From Bacteroidota bacterium (GTDB taxonomy: Bacteria; Bacteroidota; Bacteroidia; Chitinophagales; Chitinophagaceae): 64,000 bases of DNA. Positions 28,870-38,079 of this stretch are shown piece by piece. Made by a program: the position numbers and the translations under genes. The notes under the pieces were generated by a model. That model was not told where the DNA came from and did not search any database. It worked only from the letters and a program-made list of their open reading frames with translations. Each line of letters starts with the position of its first letter. The first letter of the stretch is position 1. The DNA lies in contig CANJPH010000006.1 of NCBI GenBank assembly GCA_947476145.1, positions 45,533 through 109,532 on the forward strand, read 5' to 3'.

Positions 28870-28877
28870 TACTTTTG
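28870..28877 (+). promoter_or_regulatory. TAnnTTTG -7 element of the glycosyltransferase gene (TACTTTTG), 4 nt before ATG
   Basis: Plus strand TACTTTTG-TACT-ATG. Confidence 0.5.
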
Positions 28878-28881
28878 TACT

Positions 28882-30009
28882 ATGATTACTAACCTACCCG
28901 TATCAAATATCCTGATAGGTGCATTTGCTTGCATAATAGCTATTCAGTTGTTTTACTATCTATTTTTTTTCCTAAGACTGGCCATTTATAAGAAGCCAAA
29001 AAAAGCAGTGAATGTAGAACACCCTATTTCGGTGGTGATTTGTGCACGTGACGAAGCCGAAAACCTAGCCAATTTTTTACCAGGTGTGTTGGTTCAACAA
29101 TATAGTACCACCCATGAAATTGTTTTAGTAAACGATAATTCGGAAGACGAATCCAGGTATTTATTGGAAGAGTTTAGAAAGTCATTTAAAAACTTAAATA
29201 TTGTTACCCTATCTCAGGACGCCAAAATGATTAATGGGAAAAAGTTTCCTTTGTCTATGGGTATTAAATCGGCTAAAAATGAAACCTTATTATTAACCGA
29301 TGCAGACTGTGTGCCAGCAAGTGAAAACTGGATGCAATTAATGCAGGATGGCTATAACGATGATATTGAAATTGTATTAGGCTATGGTGCCTATAAAAAG
29401 AAGCCTGGTTTTTTAAATAAACTCATTCGATTTGAGACTTTTCAAACGGCTTTACAATATTTTTCCTATGCGCTAGCAGGCATGCCTTATATGGGGGTGG
29501 GTCGTAATTTATCTTATAAAAAAGAGGTATTTTTTAGAAACAAAGGTTTCTCCTCTATCAACCAAATGCCTAGTGGGGATGATGATTTATTTATTAATCA
29601 GGTAGCCCATAAAAAAAATACCGCCATTGTTATAGATAAAGATGCCCATACTTTGAGTGAACCTAAAACTAGCTTTAACGAATGGATGACGCAAAAATAT
29701 AGACACTATACCACTAGTAAATATTATAAAACTCACCACGCTTTTTTATTAGCATTATATGCATTTAGTCAATTTTTAATATACCCTATTTTAATTACTG
29801 CTTTAGTTTTTACCAGGCAGTATATATTAATAGCAAGTATATGGGGAGCGCGCTTTTTGATTCAAGGGATTGTATTAAGAGTGACCATGAAAAAATTAAA
29901 CGAATTGGATTTATGGCCATGGTATTTATTCTTTGATATCTGGTCTTTCTTTTATTATTTATTTACCTTGCCCAGCGTATGGAAAGCACCGAACAAAAAT
30001 TGGAGTTAA
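28882..30009 (+). CDS. Family 2-type glycosyltransferase, membrane-anchored
   Basis: N-terminal TM, ISVVICARDEAENLANFLPGVL, IVLVNDNSEDES, LLTDADC, C-terminal TMs. Confidence 0.9.
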   Translation: MITNLPVSNILIGAFACIIAIQLFYYLFFFLRLAIYKKPKKAVNVEHPISVVICARDEAENLANFLPGVLVQQYSTTHEIVLVNDNSEDESRYLLEEFRKSFKNLNIVTLSQDAKMINGKKFPLSMGIKSAKNETLLLTDADCVPASENWMQLMQDGYNDDIEIVLGYGAYKKKPGFLNKLIRFETFQTALQYFSYALAGMPYMGVGRNLSYKKEVFFRNKGFSSINQMPSGDDDLFINQVAHKKNTAIVIDKDAHTLSEPKTSFNEWMTQKYRHYTTSKYYKTHHAFLLALYAFSQFLIYPILITALVFTRQYILIASIWGARFLIQGIVLRVTMKKLNELDLWPWYLFFDIWSFFYYLFTLPSVWKAPNKNWS

Positions 30010-30617
30010 TTACCAAATACTTTGCCGATTTTACCCCTGGCCAATTAACACAATTGGCTGGATTAGAAGCGGCGTACACCGAATGGAATAGTCAAATAAA
30101 TGTGATTTCCCGAAAGGACATTGATCAGCTTTATTTACACCATGTATTGCATTCATTAAGCATTGCAGCCATTGCAGAATGGGAAAAAGGCACTCAGGTG
30201 ATTGACATAGGTTGCGGTGGCGGATTCCCCTGCGTACCCATGGCTATATTTTTTCCAGAAGTGCAATTCTTGGCAGTAGATAGTATTGCTAAGAAACTAA
30301 AAGTAGTGGATGCTGTTTGTGAAATGGTGGGTATTAAAAATATCAAAACACAACACACGCGCGTAGAAGAAATCAAAAATAAGAAATTTGATTACGCCAT
30401 TAGCCGCGCCGTGGCGCCTTTAAAAGATTTATGGAAATGGGCCGGTCCAATCATAAATAAAAAACCGAACCAACCCAATGGACTCATTTGCTTAAAAGGT
30501 GGCGATTTGCATCAAGAAATTTTTGAAAGCGGGGTGCGTCCTAAAATGATGTCCATTTATGATATTTTCCAGGAGGAGTATTTTAAAGAGAAGTACATAA
30601 TTCAAGTGAAGAAATAG
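29979..30617 (+). CDS. rsmG: 16S rRNA (guanine527-N7)-methyltransferase RsmG
   Basis: WNSQINVISRKD...LYLHHVLHSL, VIDIGCGGGFPCVPMAI, FDYAISRAVAPL. Overlaps the upstream gene by 31 bp. Confidence 0.95.
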   Translation: MESTEQKLELITKYFADFTPGQLTQLAGLEAAYTEWNSQINVISRKDIDQLYLHHVLHSLSIAAIAEWEKGTQVIDIGCGGGFPCVPMAIFFPEVQFLAVDSIAKKLKVVDAVCEMVGIKNIKTQHTRVEEIKNKKFDYAISRAVAPLKDLWKWAGPIINKKPNQPNGLICLKGGDLHQEIFESGVRPKMMSIYDIFQEEYFKEKYIIQVKK

Positions 30618-30781
30618 ATGAAAATTTTCATTTACTGCTCAACATTTAACGCTAAAAATAGAATTTGACATCTAAAATTGTGAACTCGCTTCGCTCAGAC
30701 ATGCACAATTTTTTAACGATGTAAAATTCTATTTTCTTAACGCTATGTTTCGAAGTTCATTCAAATTTTATCTATTTCTTC
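30608..30781. repeat. Large imperfect inverted repeat (about 75-bp arms, 21-nt loop)
   Basis: Ends GAAGAAATAGAT / ATCTATTTCTTC are perfect; inner blocks AAAATAGAATTTkACATC and AAAATTGTG pair with the opposite arm. Loop is aactcgcttcgctcagacatg. Confidence 0.85.
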
Positions 30782-30799
30782 TGCTTATAAAGCAAACTT

Positions 30800-32704
30800 T
30801 TAATTAGGTATCTCTAATTTATTATTACTTCTATTTACATCTGGTAATCGATAGCTTGGATCAATTTCAATGGACTTTAATGCGCTTAATGGCTTCGTGG
30901 TTTCAAAAGTATAGGTAGGTTGTACCCATTTACATTCAGGATGCACTATTCTATTGCCATTGCCTTCTGCTACTTTATTCGCTAACATTAAATCCAATGG
31001 AATATAATGCAATTCACTACTTCCGTCCTTGTAGGTAATTAATACTTCCAATGGCGCAGGCATTTTTCCTAGGCGTTGCAAACTAATGATGGCTCCTGTT
31101 GGTGTAGCTTGAATATCATTTAAACCAAAATCAACGGTCTTGGTGCTGTTCACCCAATATTCTTTAAACCATTCTAATTGAATACCACTTGTTTTTTCTG
31201 CAACACGAATAAAATCATTTGCATTAGGATGTTTAAATTTCCAAGTGTTGTAGTAATTTATTAATACTTTATCGCGTACTGAATCTCCAATAATATACCC
31301 TAAGAAACCCAGGAAGGTTCCTCCTTTACTGTAAGCGGCACTACTGTAAGCATAATTGGTATTAAAATGATCCGAGTGCGTACTCATGGGTTCTTCTAAA
31401 CCACTTTTTGCCAATCCTAAATAACCCATATAATTAGCAGCCTGCACCAAGGGTAATTGCGTCTTCGCTTTTTCACTATTTGCCATCATTTGTGCTTTTT
31501 CTCTTGCACTTATAAAGGGAGAATTAGGTCCAAAGGTTTGGTTGTATTCATAAGAAACTGCTTCTTCGGCATAACTCGTAAATCCTTCATCCATCCAAGG
31601 GAATAAACTTTCATTGGTTCCTAATATATGCTGATACCAACTATGCATCCACTCGTGAAACACCGTGCCTAAACCTGGCCCTTTTAACAAGGTTGCCATT
31701 GCATATTCCATTCCACCATCACCCCCTTGAATAAAAGAATATTGAGGGTAAGGATAGGCACCGAATTTCTTTTCCATAAAAGGCAACATTTTTTCAGCTG
31801 CCCATAAAACATTCGCCCATGCACTATCTGCTCTTGCATCCTTCTCCTTATAATATACATTAAGGGTTAAACCTTTTCTCACTTCTTTTGACAAGTGCTT
31901 AAATTTATTATCAGCAGCCCAAACAAAATCATGGATATTATTTCCTTTAAAGTTCCAAGCTTTTACACCTTGTGTATTGGCTGTTGCAGTTGGGTTTTGC
32001 AACACACCGGTTGCGGCCACCATATAGTTTTGATCTAATTGTAAAGTCACATCGTAGTTACCCCACACCCCATAAAATTCACGTGCTATATAAGGATTGG
32101 TGTTCCATCCTTGGTAATCATATTCTACCATTTTAGGATACCACTGGCTCATAGAATAGCGCACCCCTTCCGCATTATCTCTGCCCGATCTTCTAATTTG
32201 TTTTGGCACTTGCGCTTCAAAAACTAAAGAAATTTTAACAGAAGACTTTGGCAAAATCGCTTGCGATAATTGCACTTCCAAAATGGTTTCGTGTTCAATT
32301 AATTGTTGCACTTTACCATTAATGGTAATAGCACTTACTCTTTGATATCCAATTTCACTTGGACTTAATTTTTCGATTCTATCAGTCACACGCGCATCCC
32401 AATCCTTTACCGCATCCCCTCTGCGGTTGGTCATGGTATTTTTGCCTAATTCTCGGCTACGAATATCCATTACTGAGTTCGGCTGAAACGCATTCCAGTA
32501 TAAATGGAAATATACTTTTGTTAAAGTGTCGTTACTATTGTTATCATACACAATCTCTTCGCTACCCTTCACCATATTGGTATTTACATCCAATGCAGCT
32601 TTAATATTGTAATTAATGTGTTGCTGCCAACGATCGGCTTGGGCATTTGAAAATAATACAGACATTACAAATAATGTCAACAAGGATGCTATTTTATTTA
32701 ACAT
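30800..32704 (-). CDS. M1 family (gluzincin) metallopeptidase, secreted
   Basis: Signal peptide; GGMEYAMATLL and HEWMHSWYQHILGTNESLFPWMDEGFTSYAEE (HExxH-x18-E). Confidence 0.95.
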   Translation of the reverse strand: MLNKIASLLTLFVMSVLFSNAQADRWQQHINYNIKAALDVNTNMVKGSEEIVYDNNSNDTLTKVYFHLYWNAFQPNSVMDIRSRELGKNTMTNRRGDAVKDWDARVTDRIEKLSPSEIGYQRVSAITINGKVQQLIEHETILEVQLSQAILPKSSVKISLVFEAQVPKQIRRSGRDNAEGVRYSMSQWYPKMVEYDYQGWNTNPYIAREFYGVWGNYDVTLQLDQNYMVAATGVLQNPTATANTQGVKAWNFKGNNIHDFVWAADNKFKHLSKEVRKGLTLNVYYKEKDARADSAWANVLWAAEKMLPFMEKKFGAYPYPQYSFIQGGDGGMEYAMATLLKGPGLGTVFHEWMHSWYQHILGTNESLFPWMDEGFTSYAEEAVSYEYNQTFGPNSPFISAREKAQMMANSEKAKTQLPLVQAANYMGYLGLAKSGLEEPMSTHSDHFNTNYAYSSAAYSKGGTFLGFLGYIIGDSVRDKVLINYYNTWKFKHPNANDFIRVAEKTSGIQLEWFKEYWVNSTKTVDFGLNDIQATPTGAIISLQRLGKMPAPLEVLITYKDGSSELHYIPLDLMLANKVAEGNGNRIVHPECKWVQPTYTFETTKPLSALKSIEIDPSYRLPDVNRSNNKLEIPN

Positions 32705-32824
32705 ATATAATGGTTTAATGACCCTATTATAAGAATCAAATTAAAGTTTAAAACAAAACTAAATTTAAGATAAAAAGGGTAGCGAACCAACTAACTTTTA
32801 TAATAGGATAAAACTGGAATGAAT

Positions 32825-33490
32825 CTATTCCTTCCCTTCCACCACAATCACAATTTCCCCTTTTACCTGCTTGGCTGTATAATGAAGGATTAAATTATCC
32901 AAGGTATCGGTGGTATTTTCTTCAAACATTTTGGTAAGTTCTCGGCTCACTGCAGCTTTGCGATCTCCCCCAAAATAACTGGCAAATAATTCCAAGGTTT
33001 TGACCAACCGCATTGGGCTTTCATAAAAAATCATGGTACGCTCTTCATTCACCAAGGACTCCATTAAAGTTTTCTTTCCTTTCTTTAAAGGAATAAATCC
33101 TTCAAAAGTAAATCTGCTCGCAGGCAATCCACTATTGGTTAAAGCAGGTACAAATGCAGTGGCTCCTGGTAAACTGATAACTTCCACCCCCGCTGCTTTG
33201 CAAGCACGCACTAATAAAAAAGCAGGATCCGAAATGCCTGGACTTCCCGCATCGGTAATAATAGCAATATTTTTCCCAGCTAATAATTGTTGCACCAAAT
33301 GATCCACTACCTTATGCTCATTGTGTTGATGATAAGGTGTTAATGGTTTTTGAATTTTATAGTGTTGTAATAATTTAGAAGAAGTGCGGGTGTCCTCACA
33401 TAAAATAAAGTCCACCGCTTGTAGAACCTCCACTGCCCTAAAGGTAAAATCTTTCAAATTCCCAATTGGGGTAGGCACTAAATACAACAT
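32825..33490 (-). CDS. rsmI: 16S rRNA (cytidine1402-2'-O)-methyltransferase RsmI
   Basis: LYLVPTPIGNLKDFTFRAVEVL, CEDTRTSSKLL, DAGSPGISDPA, GATAFVPAL. Confidence 0.95.
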   Translation of the reverse strand: MLYLVPTPIGNLKDFTFRAVEVLQAVDFILCEDTRTSSKLLQHYKIQKPLTPYHQHNEHKVVDHLVQQLLAGKNIAIITDAGSPGISDPAFLLVRACKAAGVEVISLPGATAFVPALTNSGLPASRFTFEGFIPLKKGKKTLMESLVNEERTMIFYESPMRLVKTLELFASYFGGDRKAAVSRELTKMFEENTTDTLDNLILHYTAKQVKGEIVIVVEGKE

Positions 33491-33513
33491 ATCTTAAGGG
33501 TATGAATAAGCGT

Positions 33514-33765
33514 TTACGCTTTTACGAATTCAATTTCAAAATACTCCATTACTGCATTCGCTAATAATTGTTTACTAGCCTCTTCTGCCACTGCTCTTGC
33601 AGCAGCTTCGTCAGCAGCTTCAATTTGCAAAGTAATATGCTTACCTACTCTTACATCCTGCACACCATTCATTCCTAAATTGTGTAAGCCTCCTAAAACG
33701 GCTTTACCCTGAGGATCTAATAAATCTTTTAATGGCATTACTTTGATTTGAACTTGAAATAACAT
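33514..33765 (-). CDS. purS: Phosphoribosylformylglycinamidine synthase subunit PurS
   Basis: 83 aa; KVMPLKDLLDPQGKAVLGGLHNLGMNGVQDVRVGKHITLQIEAADE. Confidence 0.92.
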   Translation of the reverse strand: MLFQVQIKVMPLKDLLDPQGKAVLGGLHNLGMNGVQDVRVGKHITLQIEAADEAAARAVAEEASKQLLANAVMEYFEIEFVKA

Positions 33766-33778
33766 AGAATTTGTTTTC

Positions 33779-34549
33779 TTATTGAGTAATTTTTTTTTGG
33801 TAGAACAAAGATACTAAGCAATAGCCAATAAAGCCAAATGGAATGGCTAACCATCTGTAAAAAAAGGCCGTTACCAACACTTCTAGCACTACGAGTAATA
33901 ATGGGAGGATTAATTGCTTCTTATTTCCAAGGCCTTTTAGCGCTAACATAGGAAGTTTCATCACCATTAAAAAGGAAACGAGTAAGATATAGGCATACCA
34001 GAAAAGTGGGCTTAATAGCATTTTAGATAATATTGGCGAAGGAGATTGCCAATAAATTAAAGGGAATGCCGCAGTGAGTAACCCAATCATAGGTATTGGC
34101 ACTCCTTTGAAATAAGTAGTTTGTTCGGTATCAATGTTAAATCTGGCCAAACGGTAGGCGCCCGCCATTGGAATTATAAATGCGCCGAATAACCAAATAG
34201 AATTTTGTGATAAAGCATTTACATCGGTTGCTAATGACAATCTCAAAAACTGCAATACAATAAATGCAGGTGCCACGCCAAAACTTACCACATCGGCTAA
34301 AGAATCTAATTGCTTGCCCATGTCGGAGGACACTTTTAATATCCTTGCAGCAAAGCCATCAAAGAAATCCATCAAACCTGCTAAACCTATATATAAACTT
34401 GCATAAAATAATTTTGCTGGAATTTCAATAATTACACCCCCGGTATCATCCATTGAAAACATCGCACCCGCTTCAAATGCCGACATAATTGCCAAACATC
34501 CAAAAAACAAATTAAGCAGGGTTATTAAATTCGGGATTTGTTTTTTCAT
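33779..34549 (-). CDS. pssA: CDP-diacylglycerol--serine O-phosphatidyltransferase
   Basis: IPNLITLLNLFFGCLA and GLMDFFDGFAARILKVSSDMGKQLDSLADVVSFGVAP (CDP-alcohol phosphatidyltransferase motif). Confidence 0.95.
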   Translation of the reverse strand: MKKQIPNLITLLNLFFGCLAIMSAFEAGAMFSMDDTGGVIIEIPAKLFYASLYIGLAGLMDFFDGFAARILKVSSDMGKQLDSLADVVSFGVAPAFIVLQFLRLSLATDVNALSQNSIWLFGAFIIPMAGAYRLARFNIDTEQTTYFKGVPIPMIGLLTAAFPLIYWQSPSPILSKMLLSPLFWYAYILLVSFLMVMKLPMLALKGLGNKKQLILPLLLVVLEVLVTAFFYRWLAIPFGFIGYCLVSLFYQKKITQ

Positions 34550-34552
34550 GTG

Positions 34553-35848
34553 TTATTTCTTGCGACGCATTAAAGCTTCAATTTCTTCTGCTTTGTTTGG
34601 AATATTTTTAAATAAATCCTGATTGCCTGTTTTCGTAATCCACACATTATTTTCGATACGAACACCCATCCCTTCTTCTTTTATATAAATACCAGGCTCC
34701 ACTGTAAATACCATACCTGCTTCAATAGGAGCGGTCCTAGTACCTAAATCATGAACATCAATACCTAAGTGATGCGAAATACCATGGTATAAATATTTAC
34801 GATACGCAGGATTGTTGGGGTCTTCGTTTTTAATATCTGTTTTATTTAACAATCCAATTTTCAAAAATTGTTTGGTGGCTTCTTCCCCAACTTTGTCGGT
34901 ATACTTTACAATAGAAATACCTGGCTTTAAAATAGATTTTGCATAATCATGTAAATGCAAACAAGCATTGTACACTTCTTTTTGACGCTTGGTAAACTTA
35001 CCATTGACAGGCACGGTTCTCGTGAGGTCGGCATTGTATCCGCCATAAGCCGCGCCAAAATCCATTAAGATTAATTCACCATCCTTGCACACATTGTTAT
35101 TACTAACATAATGCAAGGTACGCGCATTGTCCCCACTTGCGATAATACTATGATACGCAACACCAGTAGCTCTCTGAGATAAAAATGAATGATAAATTTC
35201 AGCTTCTATTTCATATTCAAAAACACCTGGCTTAATAAATTGCAATAATCTTCTAAATGCCACTTCGGTAATATCAATAGCCTTTTGAATCACCACTACT
35301 TCTTCTTTTGTTTTAATACCGCGTAAATCTTTTAATATTTTAGCCGCACGTAAATATGAATGCAATGGATAACGCGATTTCATTTGGTCAATGAACCTAT
35401 ATTCTGCACTGCGCACTAAATTATTTTTACGGTCGTTCTCGTTGGAGTCTAAATAAATGGCATCCGCTAAATGAATCCATTGTTGTAACATACCATCCAA
35501 CACATCCTCCCATACAATGGTAGTCATACCCGAAATGCTGGTTGCTTCATTGGCCCTAAAACGCTTCCCATCCCAGATTTCTTTTAATTCCTGTGGGCGC
35601 ACCAGCACCAACACTTCTCTATACTTAGGATCGGGATTGTCTGGAAATAAAATAACCATGGTTCCCTCTTGTTCAATTCCCGACAACCAATATAAATCAC
35701 TGTTTTGTACAAACCCATGTAATGCATCTCCATTGCTTGGAAACTCGTCATTGCTTACAAAAATAGCAATGCTGTTTTTTTGCATCTTGGATACAAAACG
35801 TTTTCTATTTTGAATAAATATTTTTGAATCTAATGGTAAATATTTCAT
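34553..35848 (-). CDS. pepP: Aminopeptidase P family protein (Xaa-Pro aminopeptidase)
   Basis: AMP-N domain plus HSIIASGDNARTLHY, LMDFGAAYGGYNADLTRTVPVNGKF, GISHHLGIDVHD, MVFTVEPGIYI, GVRIENN. Confidence 0.94.
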   Translation of the reverse strand: MKYLPLDSKIFIQNRKRFVSKMQKNSIAIFVSNDEFPSNGDALHGFVQNSDLYWLSGIEQEGTMVILFPDNPDPKYREVLVLVRPQELKEIWDGKRFRANEATSISGMTTIVWEDVLDGMLQQWIHLADAIYLDSNENDRKNNLVRSAEYRFIDQMKSRYPLHSYLRAAKILKDLRGIKTKEEVVVIQKAIDITEVAFRRLLQFIKPGVFEYEIEAEIYHSFLSQRATGVAYHSIIASGDNARTLHYVSNNNVCKDGELILMDFGAAYGGYNADLTRTVPVNGKFTKRQKEVYNACLHLHDYAKSILKPGISIVKYTDKVGEEATKQFLKIGLLNKTDIKNEDPNNPAYRKYLYHGISHHLGIDVHDLGTRTAPIEAGMVFTVEPGIYIKEEGMGVRIENNVWITKTGNQDLFKNIPNKAEEIEALMRRKK

Positions 35849-35896
35849 GCGATTTAATTTGACTATGCCTGCAAGATACTTAAAAAAGTAGCTGAT

Positions 35897-37999
35897 TTAT
35901 GCAATCTTACCCCAGCCTATTTTGGTCTTTTGGGACTGTAAAAAAGCCCTTGTGGGCGCATTTTCGGGGGCAGATAGGTTTGAATCCTTTTCGCAAATGG
36001 CGTAGGCTTCATTTTTAGCCTCCTCTAAGGTTTGTCTATCATTAATAATATTAGCCAACCTAAAATTGAGTGCCCCACTTTGTCTGGTACCATCAATATC
36101 ACCAGGACCTCTTAATTCTAAATCCTTTTCGGCAATCACAAAACCATCATTGGTGTCACACATAATTTTTAATCTATTCTTTGCTTCCCTACTTGCTTTC
36201 ACACTACTTAATAAAATACAATAACTCTGTTCCGAGCCTCTTCCCACACGGCCTCTTAATTGGTGCAATTGTGACAAACCAAATTTCTCTGCACTTTCTA
36301 TCACCATCACACTTGCATTGGGCACATTCACCCCCACTTCAATCACGGTAGTACCCACTAATATTTGTGTATCGCCCGTAATGAATCTTTGCATATTGGT
36401 ATTTTTCTCGATACTTTTTTGTTTGCCATGGACCATGCTAATTTTATACTTGGGTTCAGGGAAGAAACTTTTTACTTGCTCATAGCCTTGCATTAAATCC
36501 TCGTAACTCATTTTTTCACTCTCTTCAATTAAAGGATATACATAATAAGCTTGACGGCCTTTGGTAATTTCTGTTTTCACAAAATCCATCACACTCGCAC
36601 GAGAAGTTTCATAACGGTGTACTGTTTTTATAGGCTGTCTTCCCGGTGGAAGTTCGTCCATGACACTGTAATCCAAATCACCAAAGGCAGTCATGGCAAG
36701 GGTTCTAGGAATAGGCGTTGCCGTCATCACCAATACATGCGGTGGTATTTTTGATTTTTTCCAGAGCTGCGCGCGTTGCGCCACACCAAATCGATGTTGC
36801 TCGTCGATTACGGCCAATCCTAAATTTTTAAATTGCACTACTTCTTCAATAATCGCATGCGTACCTACCACAAAATGAATGGTATCATCCATAAGTCCTT
36901 GTAAAATTCTTCTGCGTTCTGCGGTTTTGGTGCTACCCGTTAACAGGGCAACTTCTAATGGCATCTCCTTTAGTAGTTCACTCAAGCTCGCATAGTGTTG
37001 TTGTGCTAAAATTTCGGTAGGTGCCATCATACAACTTTGAAATCCATTGTCCGCCGCTATTAACATGGCCAGTAAAGCAATCATGGTTTTCCCACTTCCC
37101 ACATCCCCTTGTAATAAACGATTCATTTGAAAACCGCGCGCCGTGTCCTGTCTAATTTCCTTAATTACGCGCTTTTGTGCTCCGGTTAATTCAAATGGTA
37201 AATGATTATTATAAAAAGTATTAAAATGGTCACCTACAATTTCAAATCTATGCCCTTTACTATTTTTATGCCTGTCTATTTTAATTAAATTCAAACGCAC
37301 TTGCGCAATAAACAATTCTTCAAAAATCAATCGAGACAAGGCTTTCTGGTATTGCGCTTGTGAATTGGGATAGTGAATTTGCCGATACGCTTCCCATCTG
37401 CCCATCCTGTCTTTTAATAAATGTGCAGGTAAATTTTCAGGTAAATCTCTTTCACTAATTTGCTGAAATAATGTTTGCGTTAACTTACCTAGCTGCTTCC
37501 CATTTAATCCACGCGCTTTTAATTTTTCGGTGGAAGGATACACTGGTTCCAACAAAGATTTTTGACCAGCCGTTGCGGCTACATAAGGTTCCATCTCGGG
37601 ATGTACAATTTGCGCGCGGCCATTAAAAAAACTAACCCTTCCAAAAACCAAATAAGCCTGTCCTTCTACGATACTCTTTTGCACCCAATTAATGCCCTGA
37701 AACCATGCCAATTCAATTTGACCGGTACTATCCTTTAACTGAGTTACCATTCTTTTGGAACGCTTTTCTCCAATAATATCTATCCCCTGAAGAACGCCTT
37801 TTACCTGCACAAAGTCCATTTCTGGGTTCACTTGACCAATGGGGGTCACTTGAGTCTTATCAATATGTCTGTGCGGAAAATGATGTAAAAGGTCGCCAAA
37901 CGTATACAAATTCAGCTCTTTTTTAAGCATATCGGCCCTTAAAGGGCCTACCCCTTTTAGGTATTCGATGGGACTTTGTAAAAGCGTTGCTAGGCTCAA
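35897..37999 (-). CDS. recG: ATP-dependent DNA helicase RecG
   Basis: SPIEYLKGVGPLRADMLKKEL, LLQGDVGSGKTMIAL, APTEILAQQHY, VIDEQHRFGV, MTATPIPRTLAMT, QLRGRVGRG. No ATG precedes the conserved N-terminus; TTG at 37999 is the suggested start (ORF reaches 38044). Confidence 0.9.
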   Translation of the reverse strand: MSLATLLQSPIEYLKGVGPLRADMLKKELNLYTFGDLLHHFPHRHIDKTQVTPIGQVNPEMDFVQVKGVLQGIDIIGEKRSKRMVTQLKDSTGQIELAWFQGINWVQKSIVEGQAYLVFGRVSFFNGRAQIVHPEMEPYVAATAGQKSLLEPVYPSTEKLKARGLNGKQLGKLTQTLFQQISERDLPENLPAHLLKDRMGRWEAYRQIHYPNSQAQYQKALSRLIFEELFIAQVRLNLIKIDRHKNSKGHRFEIVGDHFNTFYNNHLPFELTGAQKRVIKEIRQDTARGFQMNRLLQGDVGSGKTMIALLAMLIAADNGFQSCMMAPTEILAQQHYASLSELLKEMPLEVALLTGSTKTAERRRILQGLMDDTIHFVVGTHAIIEEVVQFKNLGLAVIDEQHRFGVAQRAQLWKKSKIPPHVLVMTATPIPRTLAMTAFGDLDYSVMDELPPGRQPIKTVHRYETSRASVMDFVKTEITKGRQAYYVYPLIEESEKMSYEDLMQGYEQVKSFFPEPKYKISMVHGKQKSIEKNTNMQRFITGDTQILVGTTVIEVGVNVPNASVMVIESAEKFGLSQLHQLRGRVGRGSEQSYCILLSSVKASREAKNRLKIMCDTNDGFVIAEKDLELRGPGDIDGTRQSGALNFRLANIINDRQTLEEAKNEAYAICEKDSNLSAPENAPTRAFLQSQKTKIGWGKIA

Positions 38000-38079
38000 A
38001 ATATTTTTTTTGAATTGGGTACAAATATCCCAAAAAGATAGCAAAAAATGGAGTCTTGTTTCATTATCTTCGCAAAGCT

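Noticed and set aside
30608-30781. Insertion sequence
   Set aside because: No transposase ORF and no clear target-site duplication beside the inverted repeat; kept only as a possible MITE/REP-like or RNA element.
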